NCBI RefSeq assembly: GCF_032854445.1
Contig: NC_088295.1
Location: 58,509,249-58,573,248 of the forward strand
Length of the DNA stretch: 64,000 nucleotides
DNA from: Liolophura sinensis
Lineage: Eukaryota; Mollusca; Polyplacophora; Chitonida; Chitonidae
Reading direction: 5' to 3'
The position numbers were made by a program, and so were the translations under genes. How positions within the stretch are numbered: position 1 is the first letter of the stretch; each line of letters starts with the position of its first letter. Below the pieces are notes generated by a model, which saw only the letters and a list, made by a program, of their open reading frames with translations, searched no databases and was not told the origin of the DNA. This document shows, in pieces, positions 47,779 to 59,934 of the stretch.

Positions 47779-50700
47779 GTAAGTAGCGTTGTACACAAAC
47801 AGATAATAAGTAACATGAAAGAACTGTGGCAGGATAGGCACAGTTGTCTTCAAATTAACATAACATGTTCATACGTAAGCACCATGCGGATTGACAGAGC
47901 TGAGGTAAGATAAGCTGAAATGTACACAAACTGACCATAACCATGGTAATATGTACACAAACTGACAATAACTATGATAACATGTACATACACACTGACC
48001 ATAACCATGATAACATGTACACACACTGACTACAACCATGATAACATGTACCAAAATGATGGCTTCAAGATTACAAAAGTGTGTCAAGGTATATGTAGGC
48101 TACAAATGTACGTGAACTGACAACACAATATTTCACAATGGTAGTACACAGCTGCATAACATTTGAAATGTGAAGTAGGAGCGAAAAGCGGATGAAACTC
48201 CTTACAGGGATAACGTCTTCCAGATCCTTGATTATCTTACAGGATTTGCTGAATGCTAAAAGTGTGCAGCGTCCACAGGACGATTGTTAAGCAATCGCAT
48301 TAGTAACATGAATGGTGCAGTTTTATCACTGCCTAATCTCGCAGTCAGTTCTGCGGGTTACGTCATCGTCGGCCGTACGTTTACCTTGGGGTGTCGCATC
48401 ACAGGACGTTCGGCTCGCACGAAGTGACAACAAAGCCATGCCTTTATACAACATTATTCAACATTCATCGTCTATACCAAATCTCCCAAACTCACCAGTT
48501 AATCTGGAGGGTATCGAATGTTTGTGTGTCTACAGCGATTTGTTTAATCCTCATTGATTAGATTTCTGCTGGTTTCGTTTACAACAGAAAACCTTCACCC
48601 ATACAACGGCATTTATTCCAGCTCCATTTGTGTCGAGTTTGTCAATCATAGCACCTGGAGATGTCGTGGCCGGTCGTCCGTTTACCTTGGAGTGCAAGAT
48701 AGCCAGATCGGCAGACAACAAAGATATTCCGCAGTGGTTTTACCGCTATAATCAGACCACATCCGAGATATACTCCTCCCGTTATTGTAATCAATCAATA
48801 CCAATACACCCGGCAGCACCAGCAGGATTATCAGGGGGTTGTCAACACGTCAATGGAGAAGAGGTTTACACAGTGACGATACAGAACGTAACTAAAGACA
48901 CGGGTCGGGGCATATGGATATGTCTATATGCAAGCAGGGGAGTCAATGTTTCTCTGGATGTGAAAGGTAAAAAAAGCAGCTGCGCCTTATACTGCATTAT
49001 GATTTACCAAAAGTAACTACACATTTCAGTCTGAACATAATAATTAATTCATAGGCTCAATACATAGGGTTTAGCCTGATTTCAAATTTGACTCAAGTCA
49101 AAAACTGATTTTGTACAGTCAACGTCTACAGTATTATATAAAGCAACGTCGTTTTGTTCTTGAGTGATCGGTAAATTTATGTCAACAAATGTCGCCTAAC
49201 ATATTTCACGTGTCACATGATACAGTAGAACTGTTTTTACCTTTAACGACACAAGAACTCCCCTATTGCTACAAAGTGCATGCAGCTATGTAGAAGTAAC
49301 GGCTTTGAAGGTAACTGTCATCCACATCCGCTGGTATAAAAGACACCGTTACCGTTACTTTTAAAACAGTAATTTCCCTGCGTATTTGCGAATGGTAGCA
49401 CAGGTGACTAACTGTCAGTTGGTGACCCCTCCATTTTTACCTGTGTGACCTCAGTCAGTACACCACAGGCCTGTTAAAGGGGTACATACGTGCTCAAGGA
49501 TCCAGACTCCCATGATTTGCTGTATTTCTAATACATGCTGAGAAGTCAGATGCATCACCTGTCGGTTTTTAGAACGTAATGTATAGTACATTCTATGCAT
49601 TTGAGGTGATGGTAGCGCTGTTAACTTTGAGGAATACCCCAGATGCAGTGTTTGTAGGTGCTTGTGTGACTTCGGCCAGTGCTCGGGGCACTGCTTAGTA
49701 CCATAACTGATCACTGGTTTATTTTATATTTATCTGATTGTTGTTTAACGCCTTCATTGAGACTATGACTTCTCTAATATATGACAATACGAAGGATAGA
49801 CTGGTCATGTGACATGTTATATTATTGGTAGAAATATGGCGCCTTCTGCATTATGCATTGGTTAATCATGGTTGATCCAAAAAATAAAGTCAGAAAGCAT
49901 GGGGACAGCAGGTATTGTATAAATGAGCACCGAGTTCTTTTAGTACCATTTCTATTGTGGTTTATTTTCCTGGACTCCACGATGAATTTTCCAAAATATT
50001 TCCTTCACGTTGCTCTTAGAACATGATTTTGTGTACGTACATCTGTTTGCAGTAATGGTCACTCTGGTAACTCTGACGAACCCTCCTGATGTAGTGTTAG
50101 CCGGTAAACCCTCCAACTTTACCTGTGTGACCTCAGCCAGTAAGCCCCAGGCCTGCATAATGGCGTACATACGGAGTTCTGGTAATGTCCGGGAGCTAGA
50201 TCCGCGTGCCTGTAACCAGGACACCAGCTCGGTACAGATCACAAGCCGGACCCTTACTTTTACAGCCAGCGCGAAGGAGAACGGAGCTGAGCTGTACTGT
50301 AACGCCTCCAACAGTGTGACGGATCCCCCTGTACGCTCACATGTCTACGCAGTCAGTGTACAATGTGAGTAACTTACGGTAACGTTTAATTTACCTGCAT
50401 GATATTTTTTGTGCGGTAAGGTAACGAAGATGATAATGTACACACAAGGAAAAGTATTCCGAACTATAGCAAAGCAAACTACACAGCATAAAAGAGACCC
50501 GGCTTTTTAAAACTGTTTCTAGACTTCATGCCAGATTTAACTTCAAGCCAAGTCTTCAATTTTACACTAAGCCCAAAAATAATTGCGTAACAGTGTATTA
50601 AATATAAACTTCATGTAAATCTGCTGCTGTCATACTTGGGCAGTGGACAACAGCATTTTCCGCCGAATTTGGCTAAAGTCTTAATTAAAAAATATGACTT

Positions 50701-53700
50701 AATACTAGTACTAGCTAAAACACCTTCGAACAACTAAGCCCTGCTCGTTTGTAGCAAGCAGGCATGGTGTCCTACTAGTCTCAAAATCAGTCCCTAAACT
50801 TCGGTAATTTTATAACATGTGGATCAAATGTCTGCTTTTGTTGGTACATTAGGGCCTGGTTGTGTGCTAACAATTGGCCCATCGGCAGGAGAAAAAACAC
50901 CACGCCTACTCCTCCTATAAAATCTCTTCACATTATTTTGTTCAACTTTAAAAGAGAAAAAAGTAGTGTAAATACTTTACAAAGACAAATCCAATAGATA
51001 TTCAAAAAGTGACTACAAAAAAGTAACTGCTGTGGATTTATAAATGCTTACTTGACAGCGAAAAACAAAAGCCGATGTTGTTCCTTTGTACCAGCCTGTT
51101 TTTTGGATGTACTACACACTTGGCTATAAATTTACAGTCAGGCAATAGTTTTGACGACACAAAATTGCTTTCTAATCAAACAACCAGCAAACTTTACTGT
51201 TACAATCCACCATAACAATATAATAACATTATAACAATATTCTATATCAATTTTGTTGCTCTTGTCTTGGGCCAATTATTTCGTCAAATTGCAGTTTTGG
51301 TTACAATGACACAGCTGACTGACAAATGAGTGTCCTGCTCATATTGATACTTTAATTTAAAACAATCTTATACACATAAAATACATACCACTGCCCCACT
51401 ATATAACCAGGGCTTGGGTAACTGATCGTGGGAAGAAATGGTAATACAGCTTCCCATCAGCAACGATTCGCACATTCCCTAATCTTCCAGTCTCAACCCA
51501 AGGAACTTCTCACTCATGGTCGTGGGTTTCAACCGGACTCTGTCTGGTTTCCTCCCACCATAATGCTGACCGCCGTAGTATAAATGAAATATTCTTGGGT
51601 TAGGTGTAAAACACTAAATCAAACAAATAAATACATCCATTCACAATATACATTTTACTGGAGCATTTCACGCACATGCCTCCACTTGGTCTTATCTCTC
51701 CATCATAGCTATTTTTATTAAGCTTCCTGATACGTCAAAATTATTTGATGACATGAACATTATTCTGACAAGAGCTCAGAATCAATGGCATTTGTTCTCT
51801 CATCAGATCCCCCACAAAATGGCGTCCACTTGACAGGCTATGTTAACAACGCAGGCGTGGAATCTGGAGAAACTTTGACGTTAACTTGTCAGGTGGGAAA
51901 GGGGAACCCCCTCCCAACTCTCGCCTGGTCCTCAGGGTGTGATCAGACAAACAAAGTCCCTGGTAACGATGGAAGTCAGCAGATTAGTATCAGTATAACA
52001 GTCAGACCGTCCCTGAACCAGAAGACGTGTGTGTGTAAGGGGAGTCAGAACGGGTCGTTGTCAAGATGGACGGAGCAGAAGAGCATAACATTCAATGTAT
52101 TGTGTGAGATTTTCGAGGAGGTTGTTTATATCATATGCTATAAACAATTAAATAAAATCAGCAAATACATCATATATTTCCCCATGGAGTTCAACTTTAC
52201 CGTGATAACAAACTGAGACATAATTTTCGTGTTTTGCTATTCTGTTTGTATATATCAAAAGTCTAAAGACTTAAGTCAAAAATTTAAACACAGCTAAAAT
52301 TAAAACACTTTGTTCTAGAAAGTTTTGTACACTGATTCTTTACTTGCAAACCAATGTGCCAAGCAGAATGTTTGAGCTTTTTCTGTTCTGAGTTTGCCTC
52401 CTACCTATTTCCAACTGATGACTTCGCTCTTTAAGTTGCTTGATGAAAACAACCTCTGGCCTTGACTTGCACGTTAAACCTGGTATAGGGTATAACGTGA
52501 ATACAGCATATCCCTACCAACGCATGCACCACTCTCTATGCTGGCTTTAAATCATTGCCATCACTTGACAAGTTTGTCTTTTCCACCCTGTACAACACGC
52601 ATGGCCTTGTTCAGGTGCAGCCTCAGCTTGCATTAACGTAATTTTCATGTCCTCATGCGTATCTATAATCAACAGTTATCCCCGAAAAAAATTGCATAAT
52701 AATGATTTCGTTCGAACTAAATATTTGCATATGTTCAGAAAACAATAAGAAGTGGCACATTTTTGGTGACATAACTGTTGGTATTAACACCGTGATTTTA
52801 GCGTTCCTACAGATTTTTCAACAACATTGTCAAGAGGTGGTCGTGACGTAATGCGATGTTAGAAAACTGAGCGATCTGAGAGTAAGACTATTAGACATGA
52901 CAATACTCGAAGGCGAATTCGGTTTAAGAAATCTCCAAAGCCTTTTTTGCGCATTTAAATGCCTACATTAAAACTCTGCATTTGTTTAGATCAGAATACA
53001 TGAATACTCATTCCACTATGAAGGGATTTCGTTAATTCTGTTCTAAGTAAACACCTTCCAAGTAACTTCCAGCAAGTATTGTACTTTATTGTAGCATTAT
53101 GTACCGTACAACTGATCTGTTACAGTCGGACCTGACAGTGCACAGCTCTGGGCAGATTCCGGACAATCCGGTAACACAGTCACCGTCACAGAAAACAGCA
53201 CAGTGACATTTGCATGTAACATGAGTGAGTCCAATCCCGCTGCCGTCCTATCCTGGTACAACAACAGCAGTCCTGTATCAGCAGGAGAGATATTAGAAGT
53301 GAGCTCGCACCGAGGTTCCAACCACGGATACCTGACCACACAACAGTATACAGTGAGGGTTGATCGATATCAGGATGGTGATGTCATCAGATGTCAGGCT
53401 CAGAGACCTGGTAATGGAGACAGTAAACGTGTATCATCCATCCTCACACTGGATGTCAAGTGTAAGCTGTTCAGATTTCATCACAAACAGATTCAGTGGA
53501 ATTAGTTCCTTTCTTTGTGGTTTAAATACTCTGGTTTATAGATAGGCCTTTCAGTGAAACGTTTGAGCTTTGCTTATTGAAGCGTATGTATTTTATCTGT
53601 TTCGTCTTTTACCATAAAGTAGTAAATGCCGAACGGTAATCAGCTTTTGTAACTTTTGTTTATGCTTAGCCAATACTTTTACTATTCAGACGCTCCAGTA

Positions 53701-56700
53701 ATATTTTGTAACGCTAGTCACGTAACAGTGGTCGAGGGTCAGCAGGTGAAGATCTCCTGTGACGTCATTTCCAAACTTGAGGTGTCTATTCTGTGGGTTA
53801 AAAATGGCCGGCCAGTCGACGACGCTCCCATTAACAACTTCCGTGGTCCAACCAGGCATGACGTCACAGTGGCCACCATTGAGTTTGGTCACGCGGATAA
53901 GTCGCTGTCCGGGATATATCGGATCGAGGCTAGGAATAGTGTGGGCTCATTTGGTATAGAAGTGTCTGTCACAGTGATAGGTAAGTGCATAAAATGGTCC
54001 GACTTGTCGAATTCGACCACACAAATGAGAATGGAAGAGGCTGAGAGGCGGTGCGAGTTATCGAAATCTACAAATATTATGACCCGTTTTTTAAATTAAA
54101 TCGACTATCGTTGAAATCGAGGGTACGGCAAATCGTATTGTTGCCCACACGGCCTTGTACGTAAACATTTTAACTACTTTTCTAATGTGTCAAGGAGACT
54201 ATTCATTTACCAGATATTTTTGTCAAAGATGGATTAGCGCAAATCCAATGGAATTTTGGCAATTCTTTTCGACGAGCCTATAAAGCTACCTTTTACTAAA
54301 TATCCGCTTCGTCTCTACATGGGTTATTGTTTAAAATAATTGGCAAAATTTATAATGCGGGTCACTTTTAACTGATATTTAGCTTTGTAAATGGCACAGG
54401 TAGGAGTCTGAAATTCTTTGAAAGACGCTATTTTGAGCTAATCTTGGAAAGTAGAGAAAAGATGGATTTCCTGACAAAAAAAATTAATCTTGTAATTTAG
54501 ACTGACATGACTAAATACGCACAAGCGCGGTTTCGTCCATGTTGACCAATTCCGTGGATTTTTTTCAGATGGCCAGTACATTCCAAGAAAAATAATTGTA
54601 AAATCCTGCTCCAACAACCAAGCTACTCTATTCTGGGCTTCTGGCGTTGACGATTCTCTGGTGGAATACTATAAGCTGGAGTACAAAGGAAATGGAGACG
54701 GTTGGAAAGAAGAACTCGTTCAAAATCCGGGAAAGTTCAACCTTGTGGAGACCACCTTGTCTGTTGTATGGCCTGGAGTGTTCTACCAGTTCAGACTTCA
54801 GCCTGTCTCCGACACTGTCTTGCTGGAATACGCTACAGCCAACTGCACCGTATTAAGTAAGACACAGGCCAAATACTTGCTAACATCATAACGTTACAAC
54901 ATGATAACACCATAAGTGCATATAGTTAACGCTTTAACATATATACTTTCTACCAAGGGGCCTTCGTGGCCTAGTGGTTAGTGTGGTATTGCAGCATAAT
55001 CACCAATGCGGTCGCTGTGAGTTAAAATCCAGTTTATGCTGGCTTCTCTTCGGCTTTATATACCTGAGAACATCTTTCAGCCACCTGAGGATGGTCTTGA
55101 ACTTCCTTCGTTCTCTGTCCGGTTTCCTCCAACCATAATGCTGACCGGCGTTGTATAAATGAAACGTCCGTTAAGTGCGGCATAAAAATATCAATCAAAT
55201 GAGGACATAAATATCATTCTTTAGCATTTATGAAGACGTATAGGGTTAGCAGTTTCGCTGCAGTATAGGCCTATGATATGTTATGGCAGATTTGGCCCAG
55301 ATGTCTTTCCAAGTTCAAAAATTTGTTGTCATCGCCTGCCGACTGTAGAACTACAACAGCATGCTCAATTTGAAAGTTACAAACTACTTTTAACGATAGT
55401 TTGTGCTTGTCAGTCACAGGTTTTATGTGAAAATTTTCTTCAAGTTACTTATACCATTTCTTTCTACTAAAATGTAAAGCCGTATTGTCATCATCAAATT
55501 TTTTTGTACAGCTTATCACAACTGTGCCAAAAAGAGATGAATGAATGAATGAATGCGGTTTCATATACGTCAACTGGCTTTGCCATGCACCACCTATATT
55601 CTTCTGTTTTAGGTTCACAGGCAGGCCTCAGTAAATCCGCCATGTTAGGTGTGGGGTTTGTGGCTGGTATCGCTCTCGTGACTCTCGGGGTTGTCATGGT
55701 GACGTGCTGGCTTCTCCGTAGAGGACGATTAACATGGCGCAAAGGTTAGCAATTTCACCAATCACAGTCGTCTGTGTTTATGACGTCGTGTAATGAATGT
55801 TCACAGTGTGCAACCATTTGAATTATTTATTGGGGACTTCAAATGTACAAAAAATGATAACGAAATAAAATAATGATGTTTTATTCCAATTTATGGAACT
55901 ATCTAACAGCTATGTATCCGTACAGATTTTAATTGTCAGAGATTGAATGTCATACATTCGAGCAGTTTCTAAACATTGCTTTTGTATTGCAAACTTATCT
56001 TCACCATTCCAACGTTTTGTTTTATTCATATCTTTGTTGTTTTAGAACTGCAAGAGTCAGACAAGCCGACTGCAGACCAAGACACAAGGTACGAGTACGA
56101 ATAAATTACATGAAATTATTGGTACTCAGGATCGATACTCAACAAAGCAAATATATGAAAGCATTTTTTCTCATGTGTTTAAATTGTTTAGTTATTCAAA
56201 CAATCTCTTATTTTGCACAAAGTTCTATATCAAAATAAATACACTTTGGATTATGTACAAAGACATCATAAACTCATCAATGACGAACAGTGAAGTAGGG
56301 AGGCCTGTGATCAAACCGGGATCCTGTCATACCAAAGACTTGCTTGGCGCTCAGCTCTAATGCGTTAGAGCAAGGAAACATGACTGGTTGGCGCGGTGTC
56401 AGTATGATGGGACTGGGTGGGGTGTCATGTCTGGCGTCTTTGACATGATGCTTTAGTGGCGGCAGCCCTTTGGCGGCATGGAATCGCCCTGTCACAAGAC
56501 GACGGAGTATGTGTACACACACCTAATCACCCCTCCTTGTCAAATCACTACAAATTGTTTAGTACGGCGTTAAACCAAAAACATACATACGCACATATCA
56601 TGGACAATTCAGTCACAAAATATCCTTTTGTTGCAAATATTTAATATTTCTCAGGCATAAATGGCAGAACGACATTTGGGGAATCAGGTAATTTATCCAC

Positions 56701-59062
56701 ACATTACCCGATTCGTTGCCGGCTAACGTCTTTTTACACACCAAAACCTTGCTTCAAGCTATTAGGCAGGTGACATTTTGATCAAAGGCACTGACCAAAT
56801 TCAACCCGCGGTGACTGGTTTCCGAATTCAGATGATAGCTGAATGCTGGAATATATGTATACACGTACTAATAAACTTTATACAAAAATGCTGATATTTA
56901 CATAAATACAGCCGTAAGCAGACCAAGAACAAACGCTAAAAGGTATTAGATTCCGTTTCACAGCTATATGTATAGCAGATTGCAGCATTATATAAATGGT
57001 GTGATTAAACCGACCAGAACCCAGGGGAAACTCCATAGCATCCGCAGATTACTGGCAGATATTCCCACATACCATCAGAGGACGGTAGCATGAGCTGGAG
57101 TTGAACTCAGACCGACAAATTAAACTTATTACATATTTACATTACAGCATGCAGAGAGTTGCTGAAGACATCGAACAACCTGAACCTCCTCCACTTGGTA
57201 AACTCATTTTAACTTAATTTCTTGGGTTAAAATTTTACTTTAAACAAATTAAGACGCGTGACAGTTGATTGAGTAAATCTCAACTTCAACAGATACAATC
57301 GCCATTATTTCAAATACTCGCCAGCTGTAAGATATTGTCTTGACGTAAATGTTCTTTGTGCTGTGAGGTGCTTACGGTTATTTACCATCCAAAATATTAG
57401 GAGCACGTGTTATAACACCTTATATTATGCATATGTGATACAGTTTATTCATAATGTCAGATTTACTGTTTTCTAAGCTGTATGTATTAGAATCCCCAGA
57501 GATGGTAAAAAACATGTAGACAATTTTTTACAGATTGTGTAGCAGATTGTAGTGAAGAATGTTTTAGAAGATTGGCAATTCCTCCATCTTTGATTTACCT
57601 AACTAAAGGTGTTCTTTTTTTCCTCTGTAGGTCATTATGAAGAACTGGATACTTCACCCAGCTCAGGTATGCTCTACTATGGGAGAGTTTAGTATTGTCA
57701 GATATTTTCACATTAAGCCATACAGTAGCTCTAGCTTGATGTCTAGTGCGGTCTAATCATTGTTCTTTTATAAGCCAGGAGGTATATGTCGAGTTGGCCT
57801 ATGCCTGGACAAGGGTTGTTAAGCCACAAGGTATGTCGAGTAGACCTATGCCTGCACAAGGCTCAGCAAACCAGAAAGTATGTCGGATAGGTCTATCCCG
57901 AAAAAAGGGCCATTAAGTCAAAAGGTAAGACGGGGTCTCCGTGGCTCACTTGGTTAGCGCGCTAACGCAGCGTAATGATCTATGGGCCTCTCACCAATGC
58001 GGTCGCTGTGAGTTCAAGCCCAGCTTATGCTGGCTTCCTCTCCGGCGGTACGTGGAAAGGTTTGTCAGCAAACTGCGGATGGTCGTGGGTTTCCCCCGGG
58101 CTCTTCCCGGTTTACACCCACCATAATGCCGTCCGCCGTCGTCTGAGTGAAATATATTCTCGAGTACGGCGTAAAACAACAATCAAATAAATAAATCAAA
58201 TAAATCAAAAGGTATGTCGGGTGGGTGTATTCCTGAAAAAGGGTCATTAGACCATGAGGTATGCCTAAAAACGTGCCACTAAGCCATAAGGTACGTTGGG
58301 TAGGTTTCTGCCTGAACAAGGGTCATTAAACCAGACGGTATGTTCGGTAGGCATAGGCGGGGCCAGTGTCATCAACCCATAAATTACGTCGGGTAGACCT
58401 GTGCCTGAAAACGTGCCTCTATTACACCAGAAAGAACATCATAAGTTTAAACCCGACCAGCATCCATTTCATGAGACACAAGTAAACCTTCTTCTGCACG
58501 CAGTTAAACACAAAAAGAGCCTTTATACATGAAAAAGGTCTGCTATCAACTGAAGTGTCTGACATCAGTGTAGAAGATGGCAATTGTGAAATCTCTTGTA
58601 ACAGTGGTTAAGTTTTAGAAATTCATACTGATTATCTTCACCATGGAAATTATTTTGTATTGGTCCCAAATTTTATTCTCAGCTTGGCCTTGGATGTTGA
58701 CAGATATGACACAAATGCTGAGTACTGACTTTGTCTGTACTGGTTGTGGTTGTGTTCTTAGCTTTAGAGGAGCTTTGCACCCTCTGAGTGCCGTCTAATT
58801 TCATACAATATACTCTATTTGCCTGAGTTTCTAGAGGCTTGATTTCCTCATTAGACATTACAGTACGTTGTTCAGCGGCATGGAGGCTGTACTACCCAAC
58901 TAGCATTTCATGACTAAAACTGTAATAATTAGTGTTTATTGTGTATTTTTAATAAACATTTTCCTTTCTTCGCTAGGTCCACATTACGAAGACCTATCCA
59001 GGAATGTGTCGTCGTCAAGGCCCTCTAACTCGAGAGTTTACGAGAATACCGACGTCATGTGA
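47706..59062 (+). CDS. Gene D: five-Ig, one-FN3 transmembrane receptor (12 exons)
   Basis: Intact plus-strand paralogue of B. Exons: 47706-47778, 48622-48966, 50053-50364, 51807-52103, 53126-53461, 53690-53980, 54569-54856, 55613-55744, 56046-56088, 57148-57197, 57631-57666 and 58977-59062. They total 2289 nt, 762 residues plus TGA. Order: signal peptide (1-24), Ig1 (25-139), Ig2 (140-243), Ig3 (244-342), Ig4 (343-454), Ig5 (455-551), FN3 (552-647), membrane exon (648-691) and tail (692-762). Ig1 to Ig3 each have four cysteines. The tail holds YEEL and YEDL nine residues apart, a YENT motif and a proline-rich run. Nearly identical to B in exons and introns but without B's two lesions. Expected at the cell surface; ligand unknown. 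Confidence 0.9.
47920..48060. repeat. 31-bp minisatellite in intron 1 of gene D
   Basis: About four units; fewer than at 17190-17390 in gene B. Confidence 0.88.
48345..48427 (+). pseudogene. Relic Ig1 exon in gene D intron 1
   Basis: Same decayed Ig1 start as in gene B, with preserved acceptor and TGA at 48425-48427. Present in both copies, so it predates the B-D duplication. Confidence 0.75.
48622..48966 (+). CDS. Gene D exon 2: Ig domain 1 (V-like)
   Basis: 345 nt, phase 1-1. Contains TLECKI, RYCNQS, GGCQHVNGEEVYT and WICLYAS. Acceptor tttattccag. Confidence 0.9.
49389..49505 (+). pseudogene. Relic Ig2 exon, piece 1 (gene D)
   Basis: Counterpart of 18715-18830; contains 'atttttacctgtgtgacctc'. 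Confidence 0.6.
49600..49695 (+). pseudogene. Relic Ig2 exon, piece 2 (gene D)
   Basis: Counterpart of 18925-19025; reads LTLRNTPDAVF then a deletion before CVTSASA. Confidence 0.65.
50053..50364 (+). CDS. Gene D exon 3: Ig domain 2
   Basis: 312 nt, phase 1-1. Contains NFTCVTSASKPQACIMAYIR and ELYCNASNSV. Confidence 0.9.
51420..51640 (+). mobile_element. SINE family 1 (gene D Ig2-Ig3 intron)
   Basis: Counterpart of 20755-20970. Confidence 0.8.
51807..52103 (+). CDS. Gene D exon 4: Ig domain 3
   Basis: 297 nt, phase 1-1. Contains LTCQVGKGNPLPTLAW and TCVCKGSQNG. Confidence 0.9.
53126..53461 (+). CDS. Gene D exon 5: Ig domain 4
   Basis: 336 nt, phase 1-1. Contains FACNMSESNPAAVLSWYNN and VIRCQAQRPGNG. 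Confidence 0.9.
53690..53980 (+). CDS. Gene D exon 6: Ig domain 5
   Basis: 291 nt, phase 1-1. Contains KISCDV, ILWVKNG and SGIYRIEARN; the F-strand cysteine is missing, as in A and C. Confidence 0.9.
54569..54856 (+). CDS. Gene D exon 7: fibronectin type III domain
   Basis: 288 nt. Contains FWASGVDDSLVEYYKLEYKG and PGVFYQFRLQPVSDTV. Confidence 0.9.
54958..55195 (+). mobile_element. SINE family 1 (gene D FN3-TM intron)
   Basis: Counterpart of 24238-24450. Confidence 0.8.
55613..55744 (+). CDS. Gene D exon 8: transmembrane helix
   Basis: 132 nt. Helix from VGFVAGIALVTLGVVMVTC, then WLLRRGRLTWRK; donor GTTAGC. Confidence 0.88.
56046..56088 (+). CDS. Gene D exon 9: cytoplasmic microexon 1
   Basis: 43 nt encoding ELQESDKPTADQDT, phase 1-2. 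Confidence 0.8.
56279..56598 (+). mobile_element. SINE family 2 (gene D intron 9)
   Basis: Counterpart of 25557-25866. Confidence 0.8.
56942..57115 (-). mobile_element. SINE family 1, antisense (gene D intron 9)
   Basis: Counterpart of 26213-26392. Confidence 0.65.
57148..57197 (+). CDS. Gene D exon 10: cytoplasmic microexon 2
   Basis: 50 nt encoding [16 protein letters not shown], phase 2-1. Confidence 0.82.
57631..57666 (+). CDS. Gene D exon 11: first YxxL motif
   Basis: 36 nt encoding GHYEELDTSPSS, acceptor cctctgtag. Confidence 0.82.
57770..58430. repeat. About 47-bp minisatellite in last intron of gene D
   Basis: Counterpart of 27026-27710, with one or more units fewer on the right side. 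Confidence 0.85.
57925..58210 (+). mobile_element. SINE family 1, complete (gene D last intron)
   Basis: Same insertion as 27187-27448, so it predates the B-D duplication. Confidence 0.87.
58977..59062 (+). CDS. Gene D exon 12: second YxxL, YEN and stop
   Basis: 86 nt ending in TGA at 59060-59062. Contains GPHYEDLSRNVSSSRPSNSR and VYENTDVM. Confidence 0.85.
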
Positions 59063-59289
59063 AACCAGTATAAACATATATCGCAGAAAAGCCATATTTC
59101 AACGGCTGGAAACCAGGACATTACATGCTGAAATCTTCGGATGTAGAGTCTTTTTGTGAATTCATTTGGAGTGCGTGCGAGAGTAAGTGACTCTAAAGGT
59201 ACAAATCAAGACATTACTCAACTCTTCCTTCTTCACGTAGCTTCTTCCAAAGTGCCTGCTGGAGTAAGGTACCACAGGTACAACCATCA

Positions 59290-59581
59290 ACAGTCATATG
59301 TAGACGAGGAGTCACGACTTGTGTATACACATATTTTGTCTTCTTGTGGCAGGGCCAGTCAGTGTCCCCAAAATGCTGCCACCACTGAATTATCATGCCG
59401 AAGACACCACCCAGCGCAGTCACATTATACTGACCAGGCAAACCAGTGTCCTTCCTCTAACCTCTAATCAGTGCTGAGCGCTAAGCGATGCAGCAGCAAG
59501 TACAATTTTTAATGTCTTTAGTATGACACGATCCGCGTTTGGTCTTGGGGTCTCTCGACTTCGAAGTGGACGTTCTTACCA
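59290..59581 (-). mobile_element. SINE family 2, antisense, downstream of gene D
   Basis: Counterpart of 28810-29067; contains ttttgtcttcttgtggcagg and ggtctctcgacttcgaagtg. Confidence 0.6.
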
Positions 59582-59720
59582 TAAGACCACAAGAACTGTC
59601 CTCTTCAGTTGTAAAATCTTTGCGTGACATAGCACGTTCGTTCACCAGCGATGTGGTTATCTAACACTATATGGTAAATGGACGACCGTCCACCACATCA
59701 CCTGGTGTTGAGACAGACTG
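59582..59720 (-). pseudogene. Antisense relic Ig1 exon downstream of gene D
   Basis: Counterpart of 29068-29196: VSTPGDVVDGRPFTI, then two in-frame TAG stops. Confirms decay of an extra paralogue in the shared ancestral unit. Confidence 0.7.
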
Positions 59721-59934
59721 GCTTTATTCAAGCAACAATTGGAGGAGTAAACCCTTATAAATATAAACGACATCGATTTTGTTCTGATTTTTAATCTGGT
59801 TTTGATATACTTCGTATAATTAATCAGAGCGGTGCATAATATTAATTTTCTAGAATAAAAAAATTTCTAGTATAAAGAATAATAATCAGAAGTGAATAAT
59901 ATAGTAGTAAAAATAATAATAAGAAGAAATGCAA

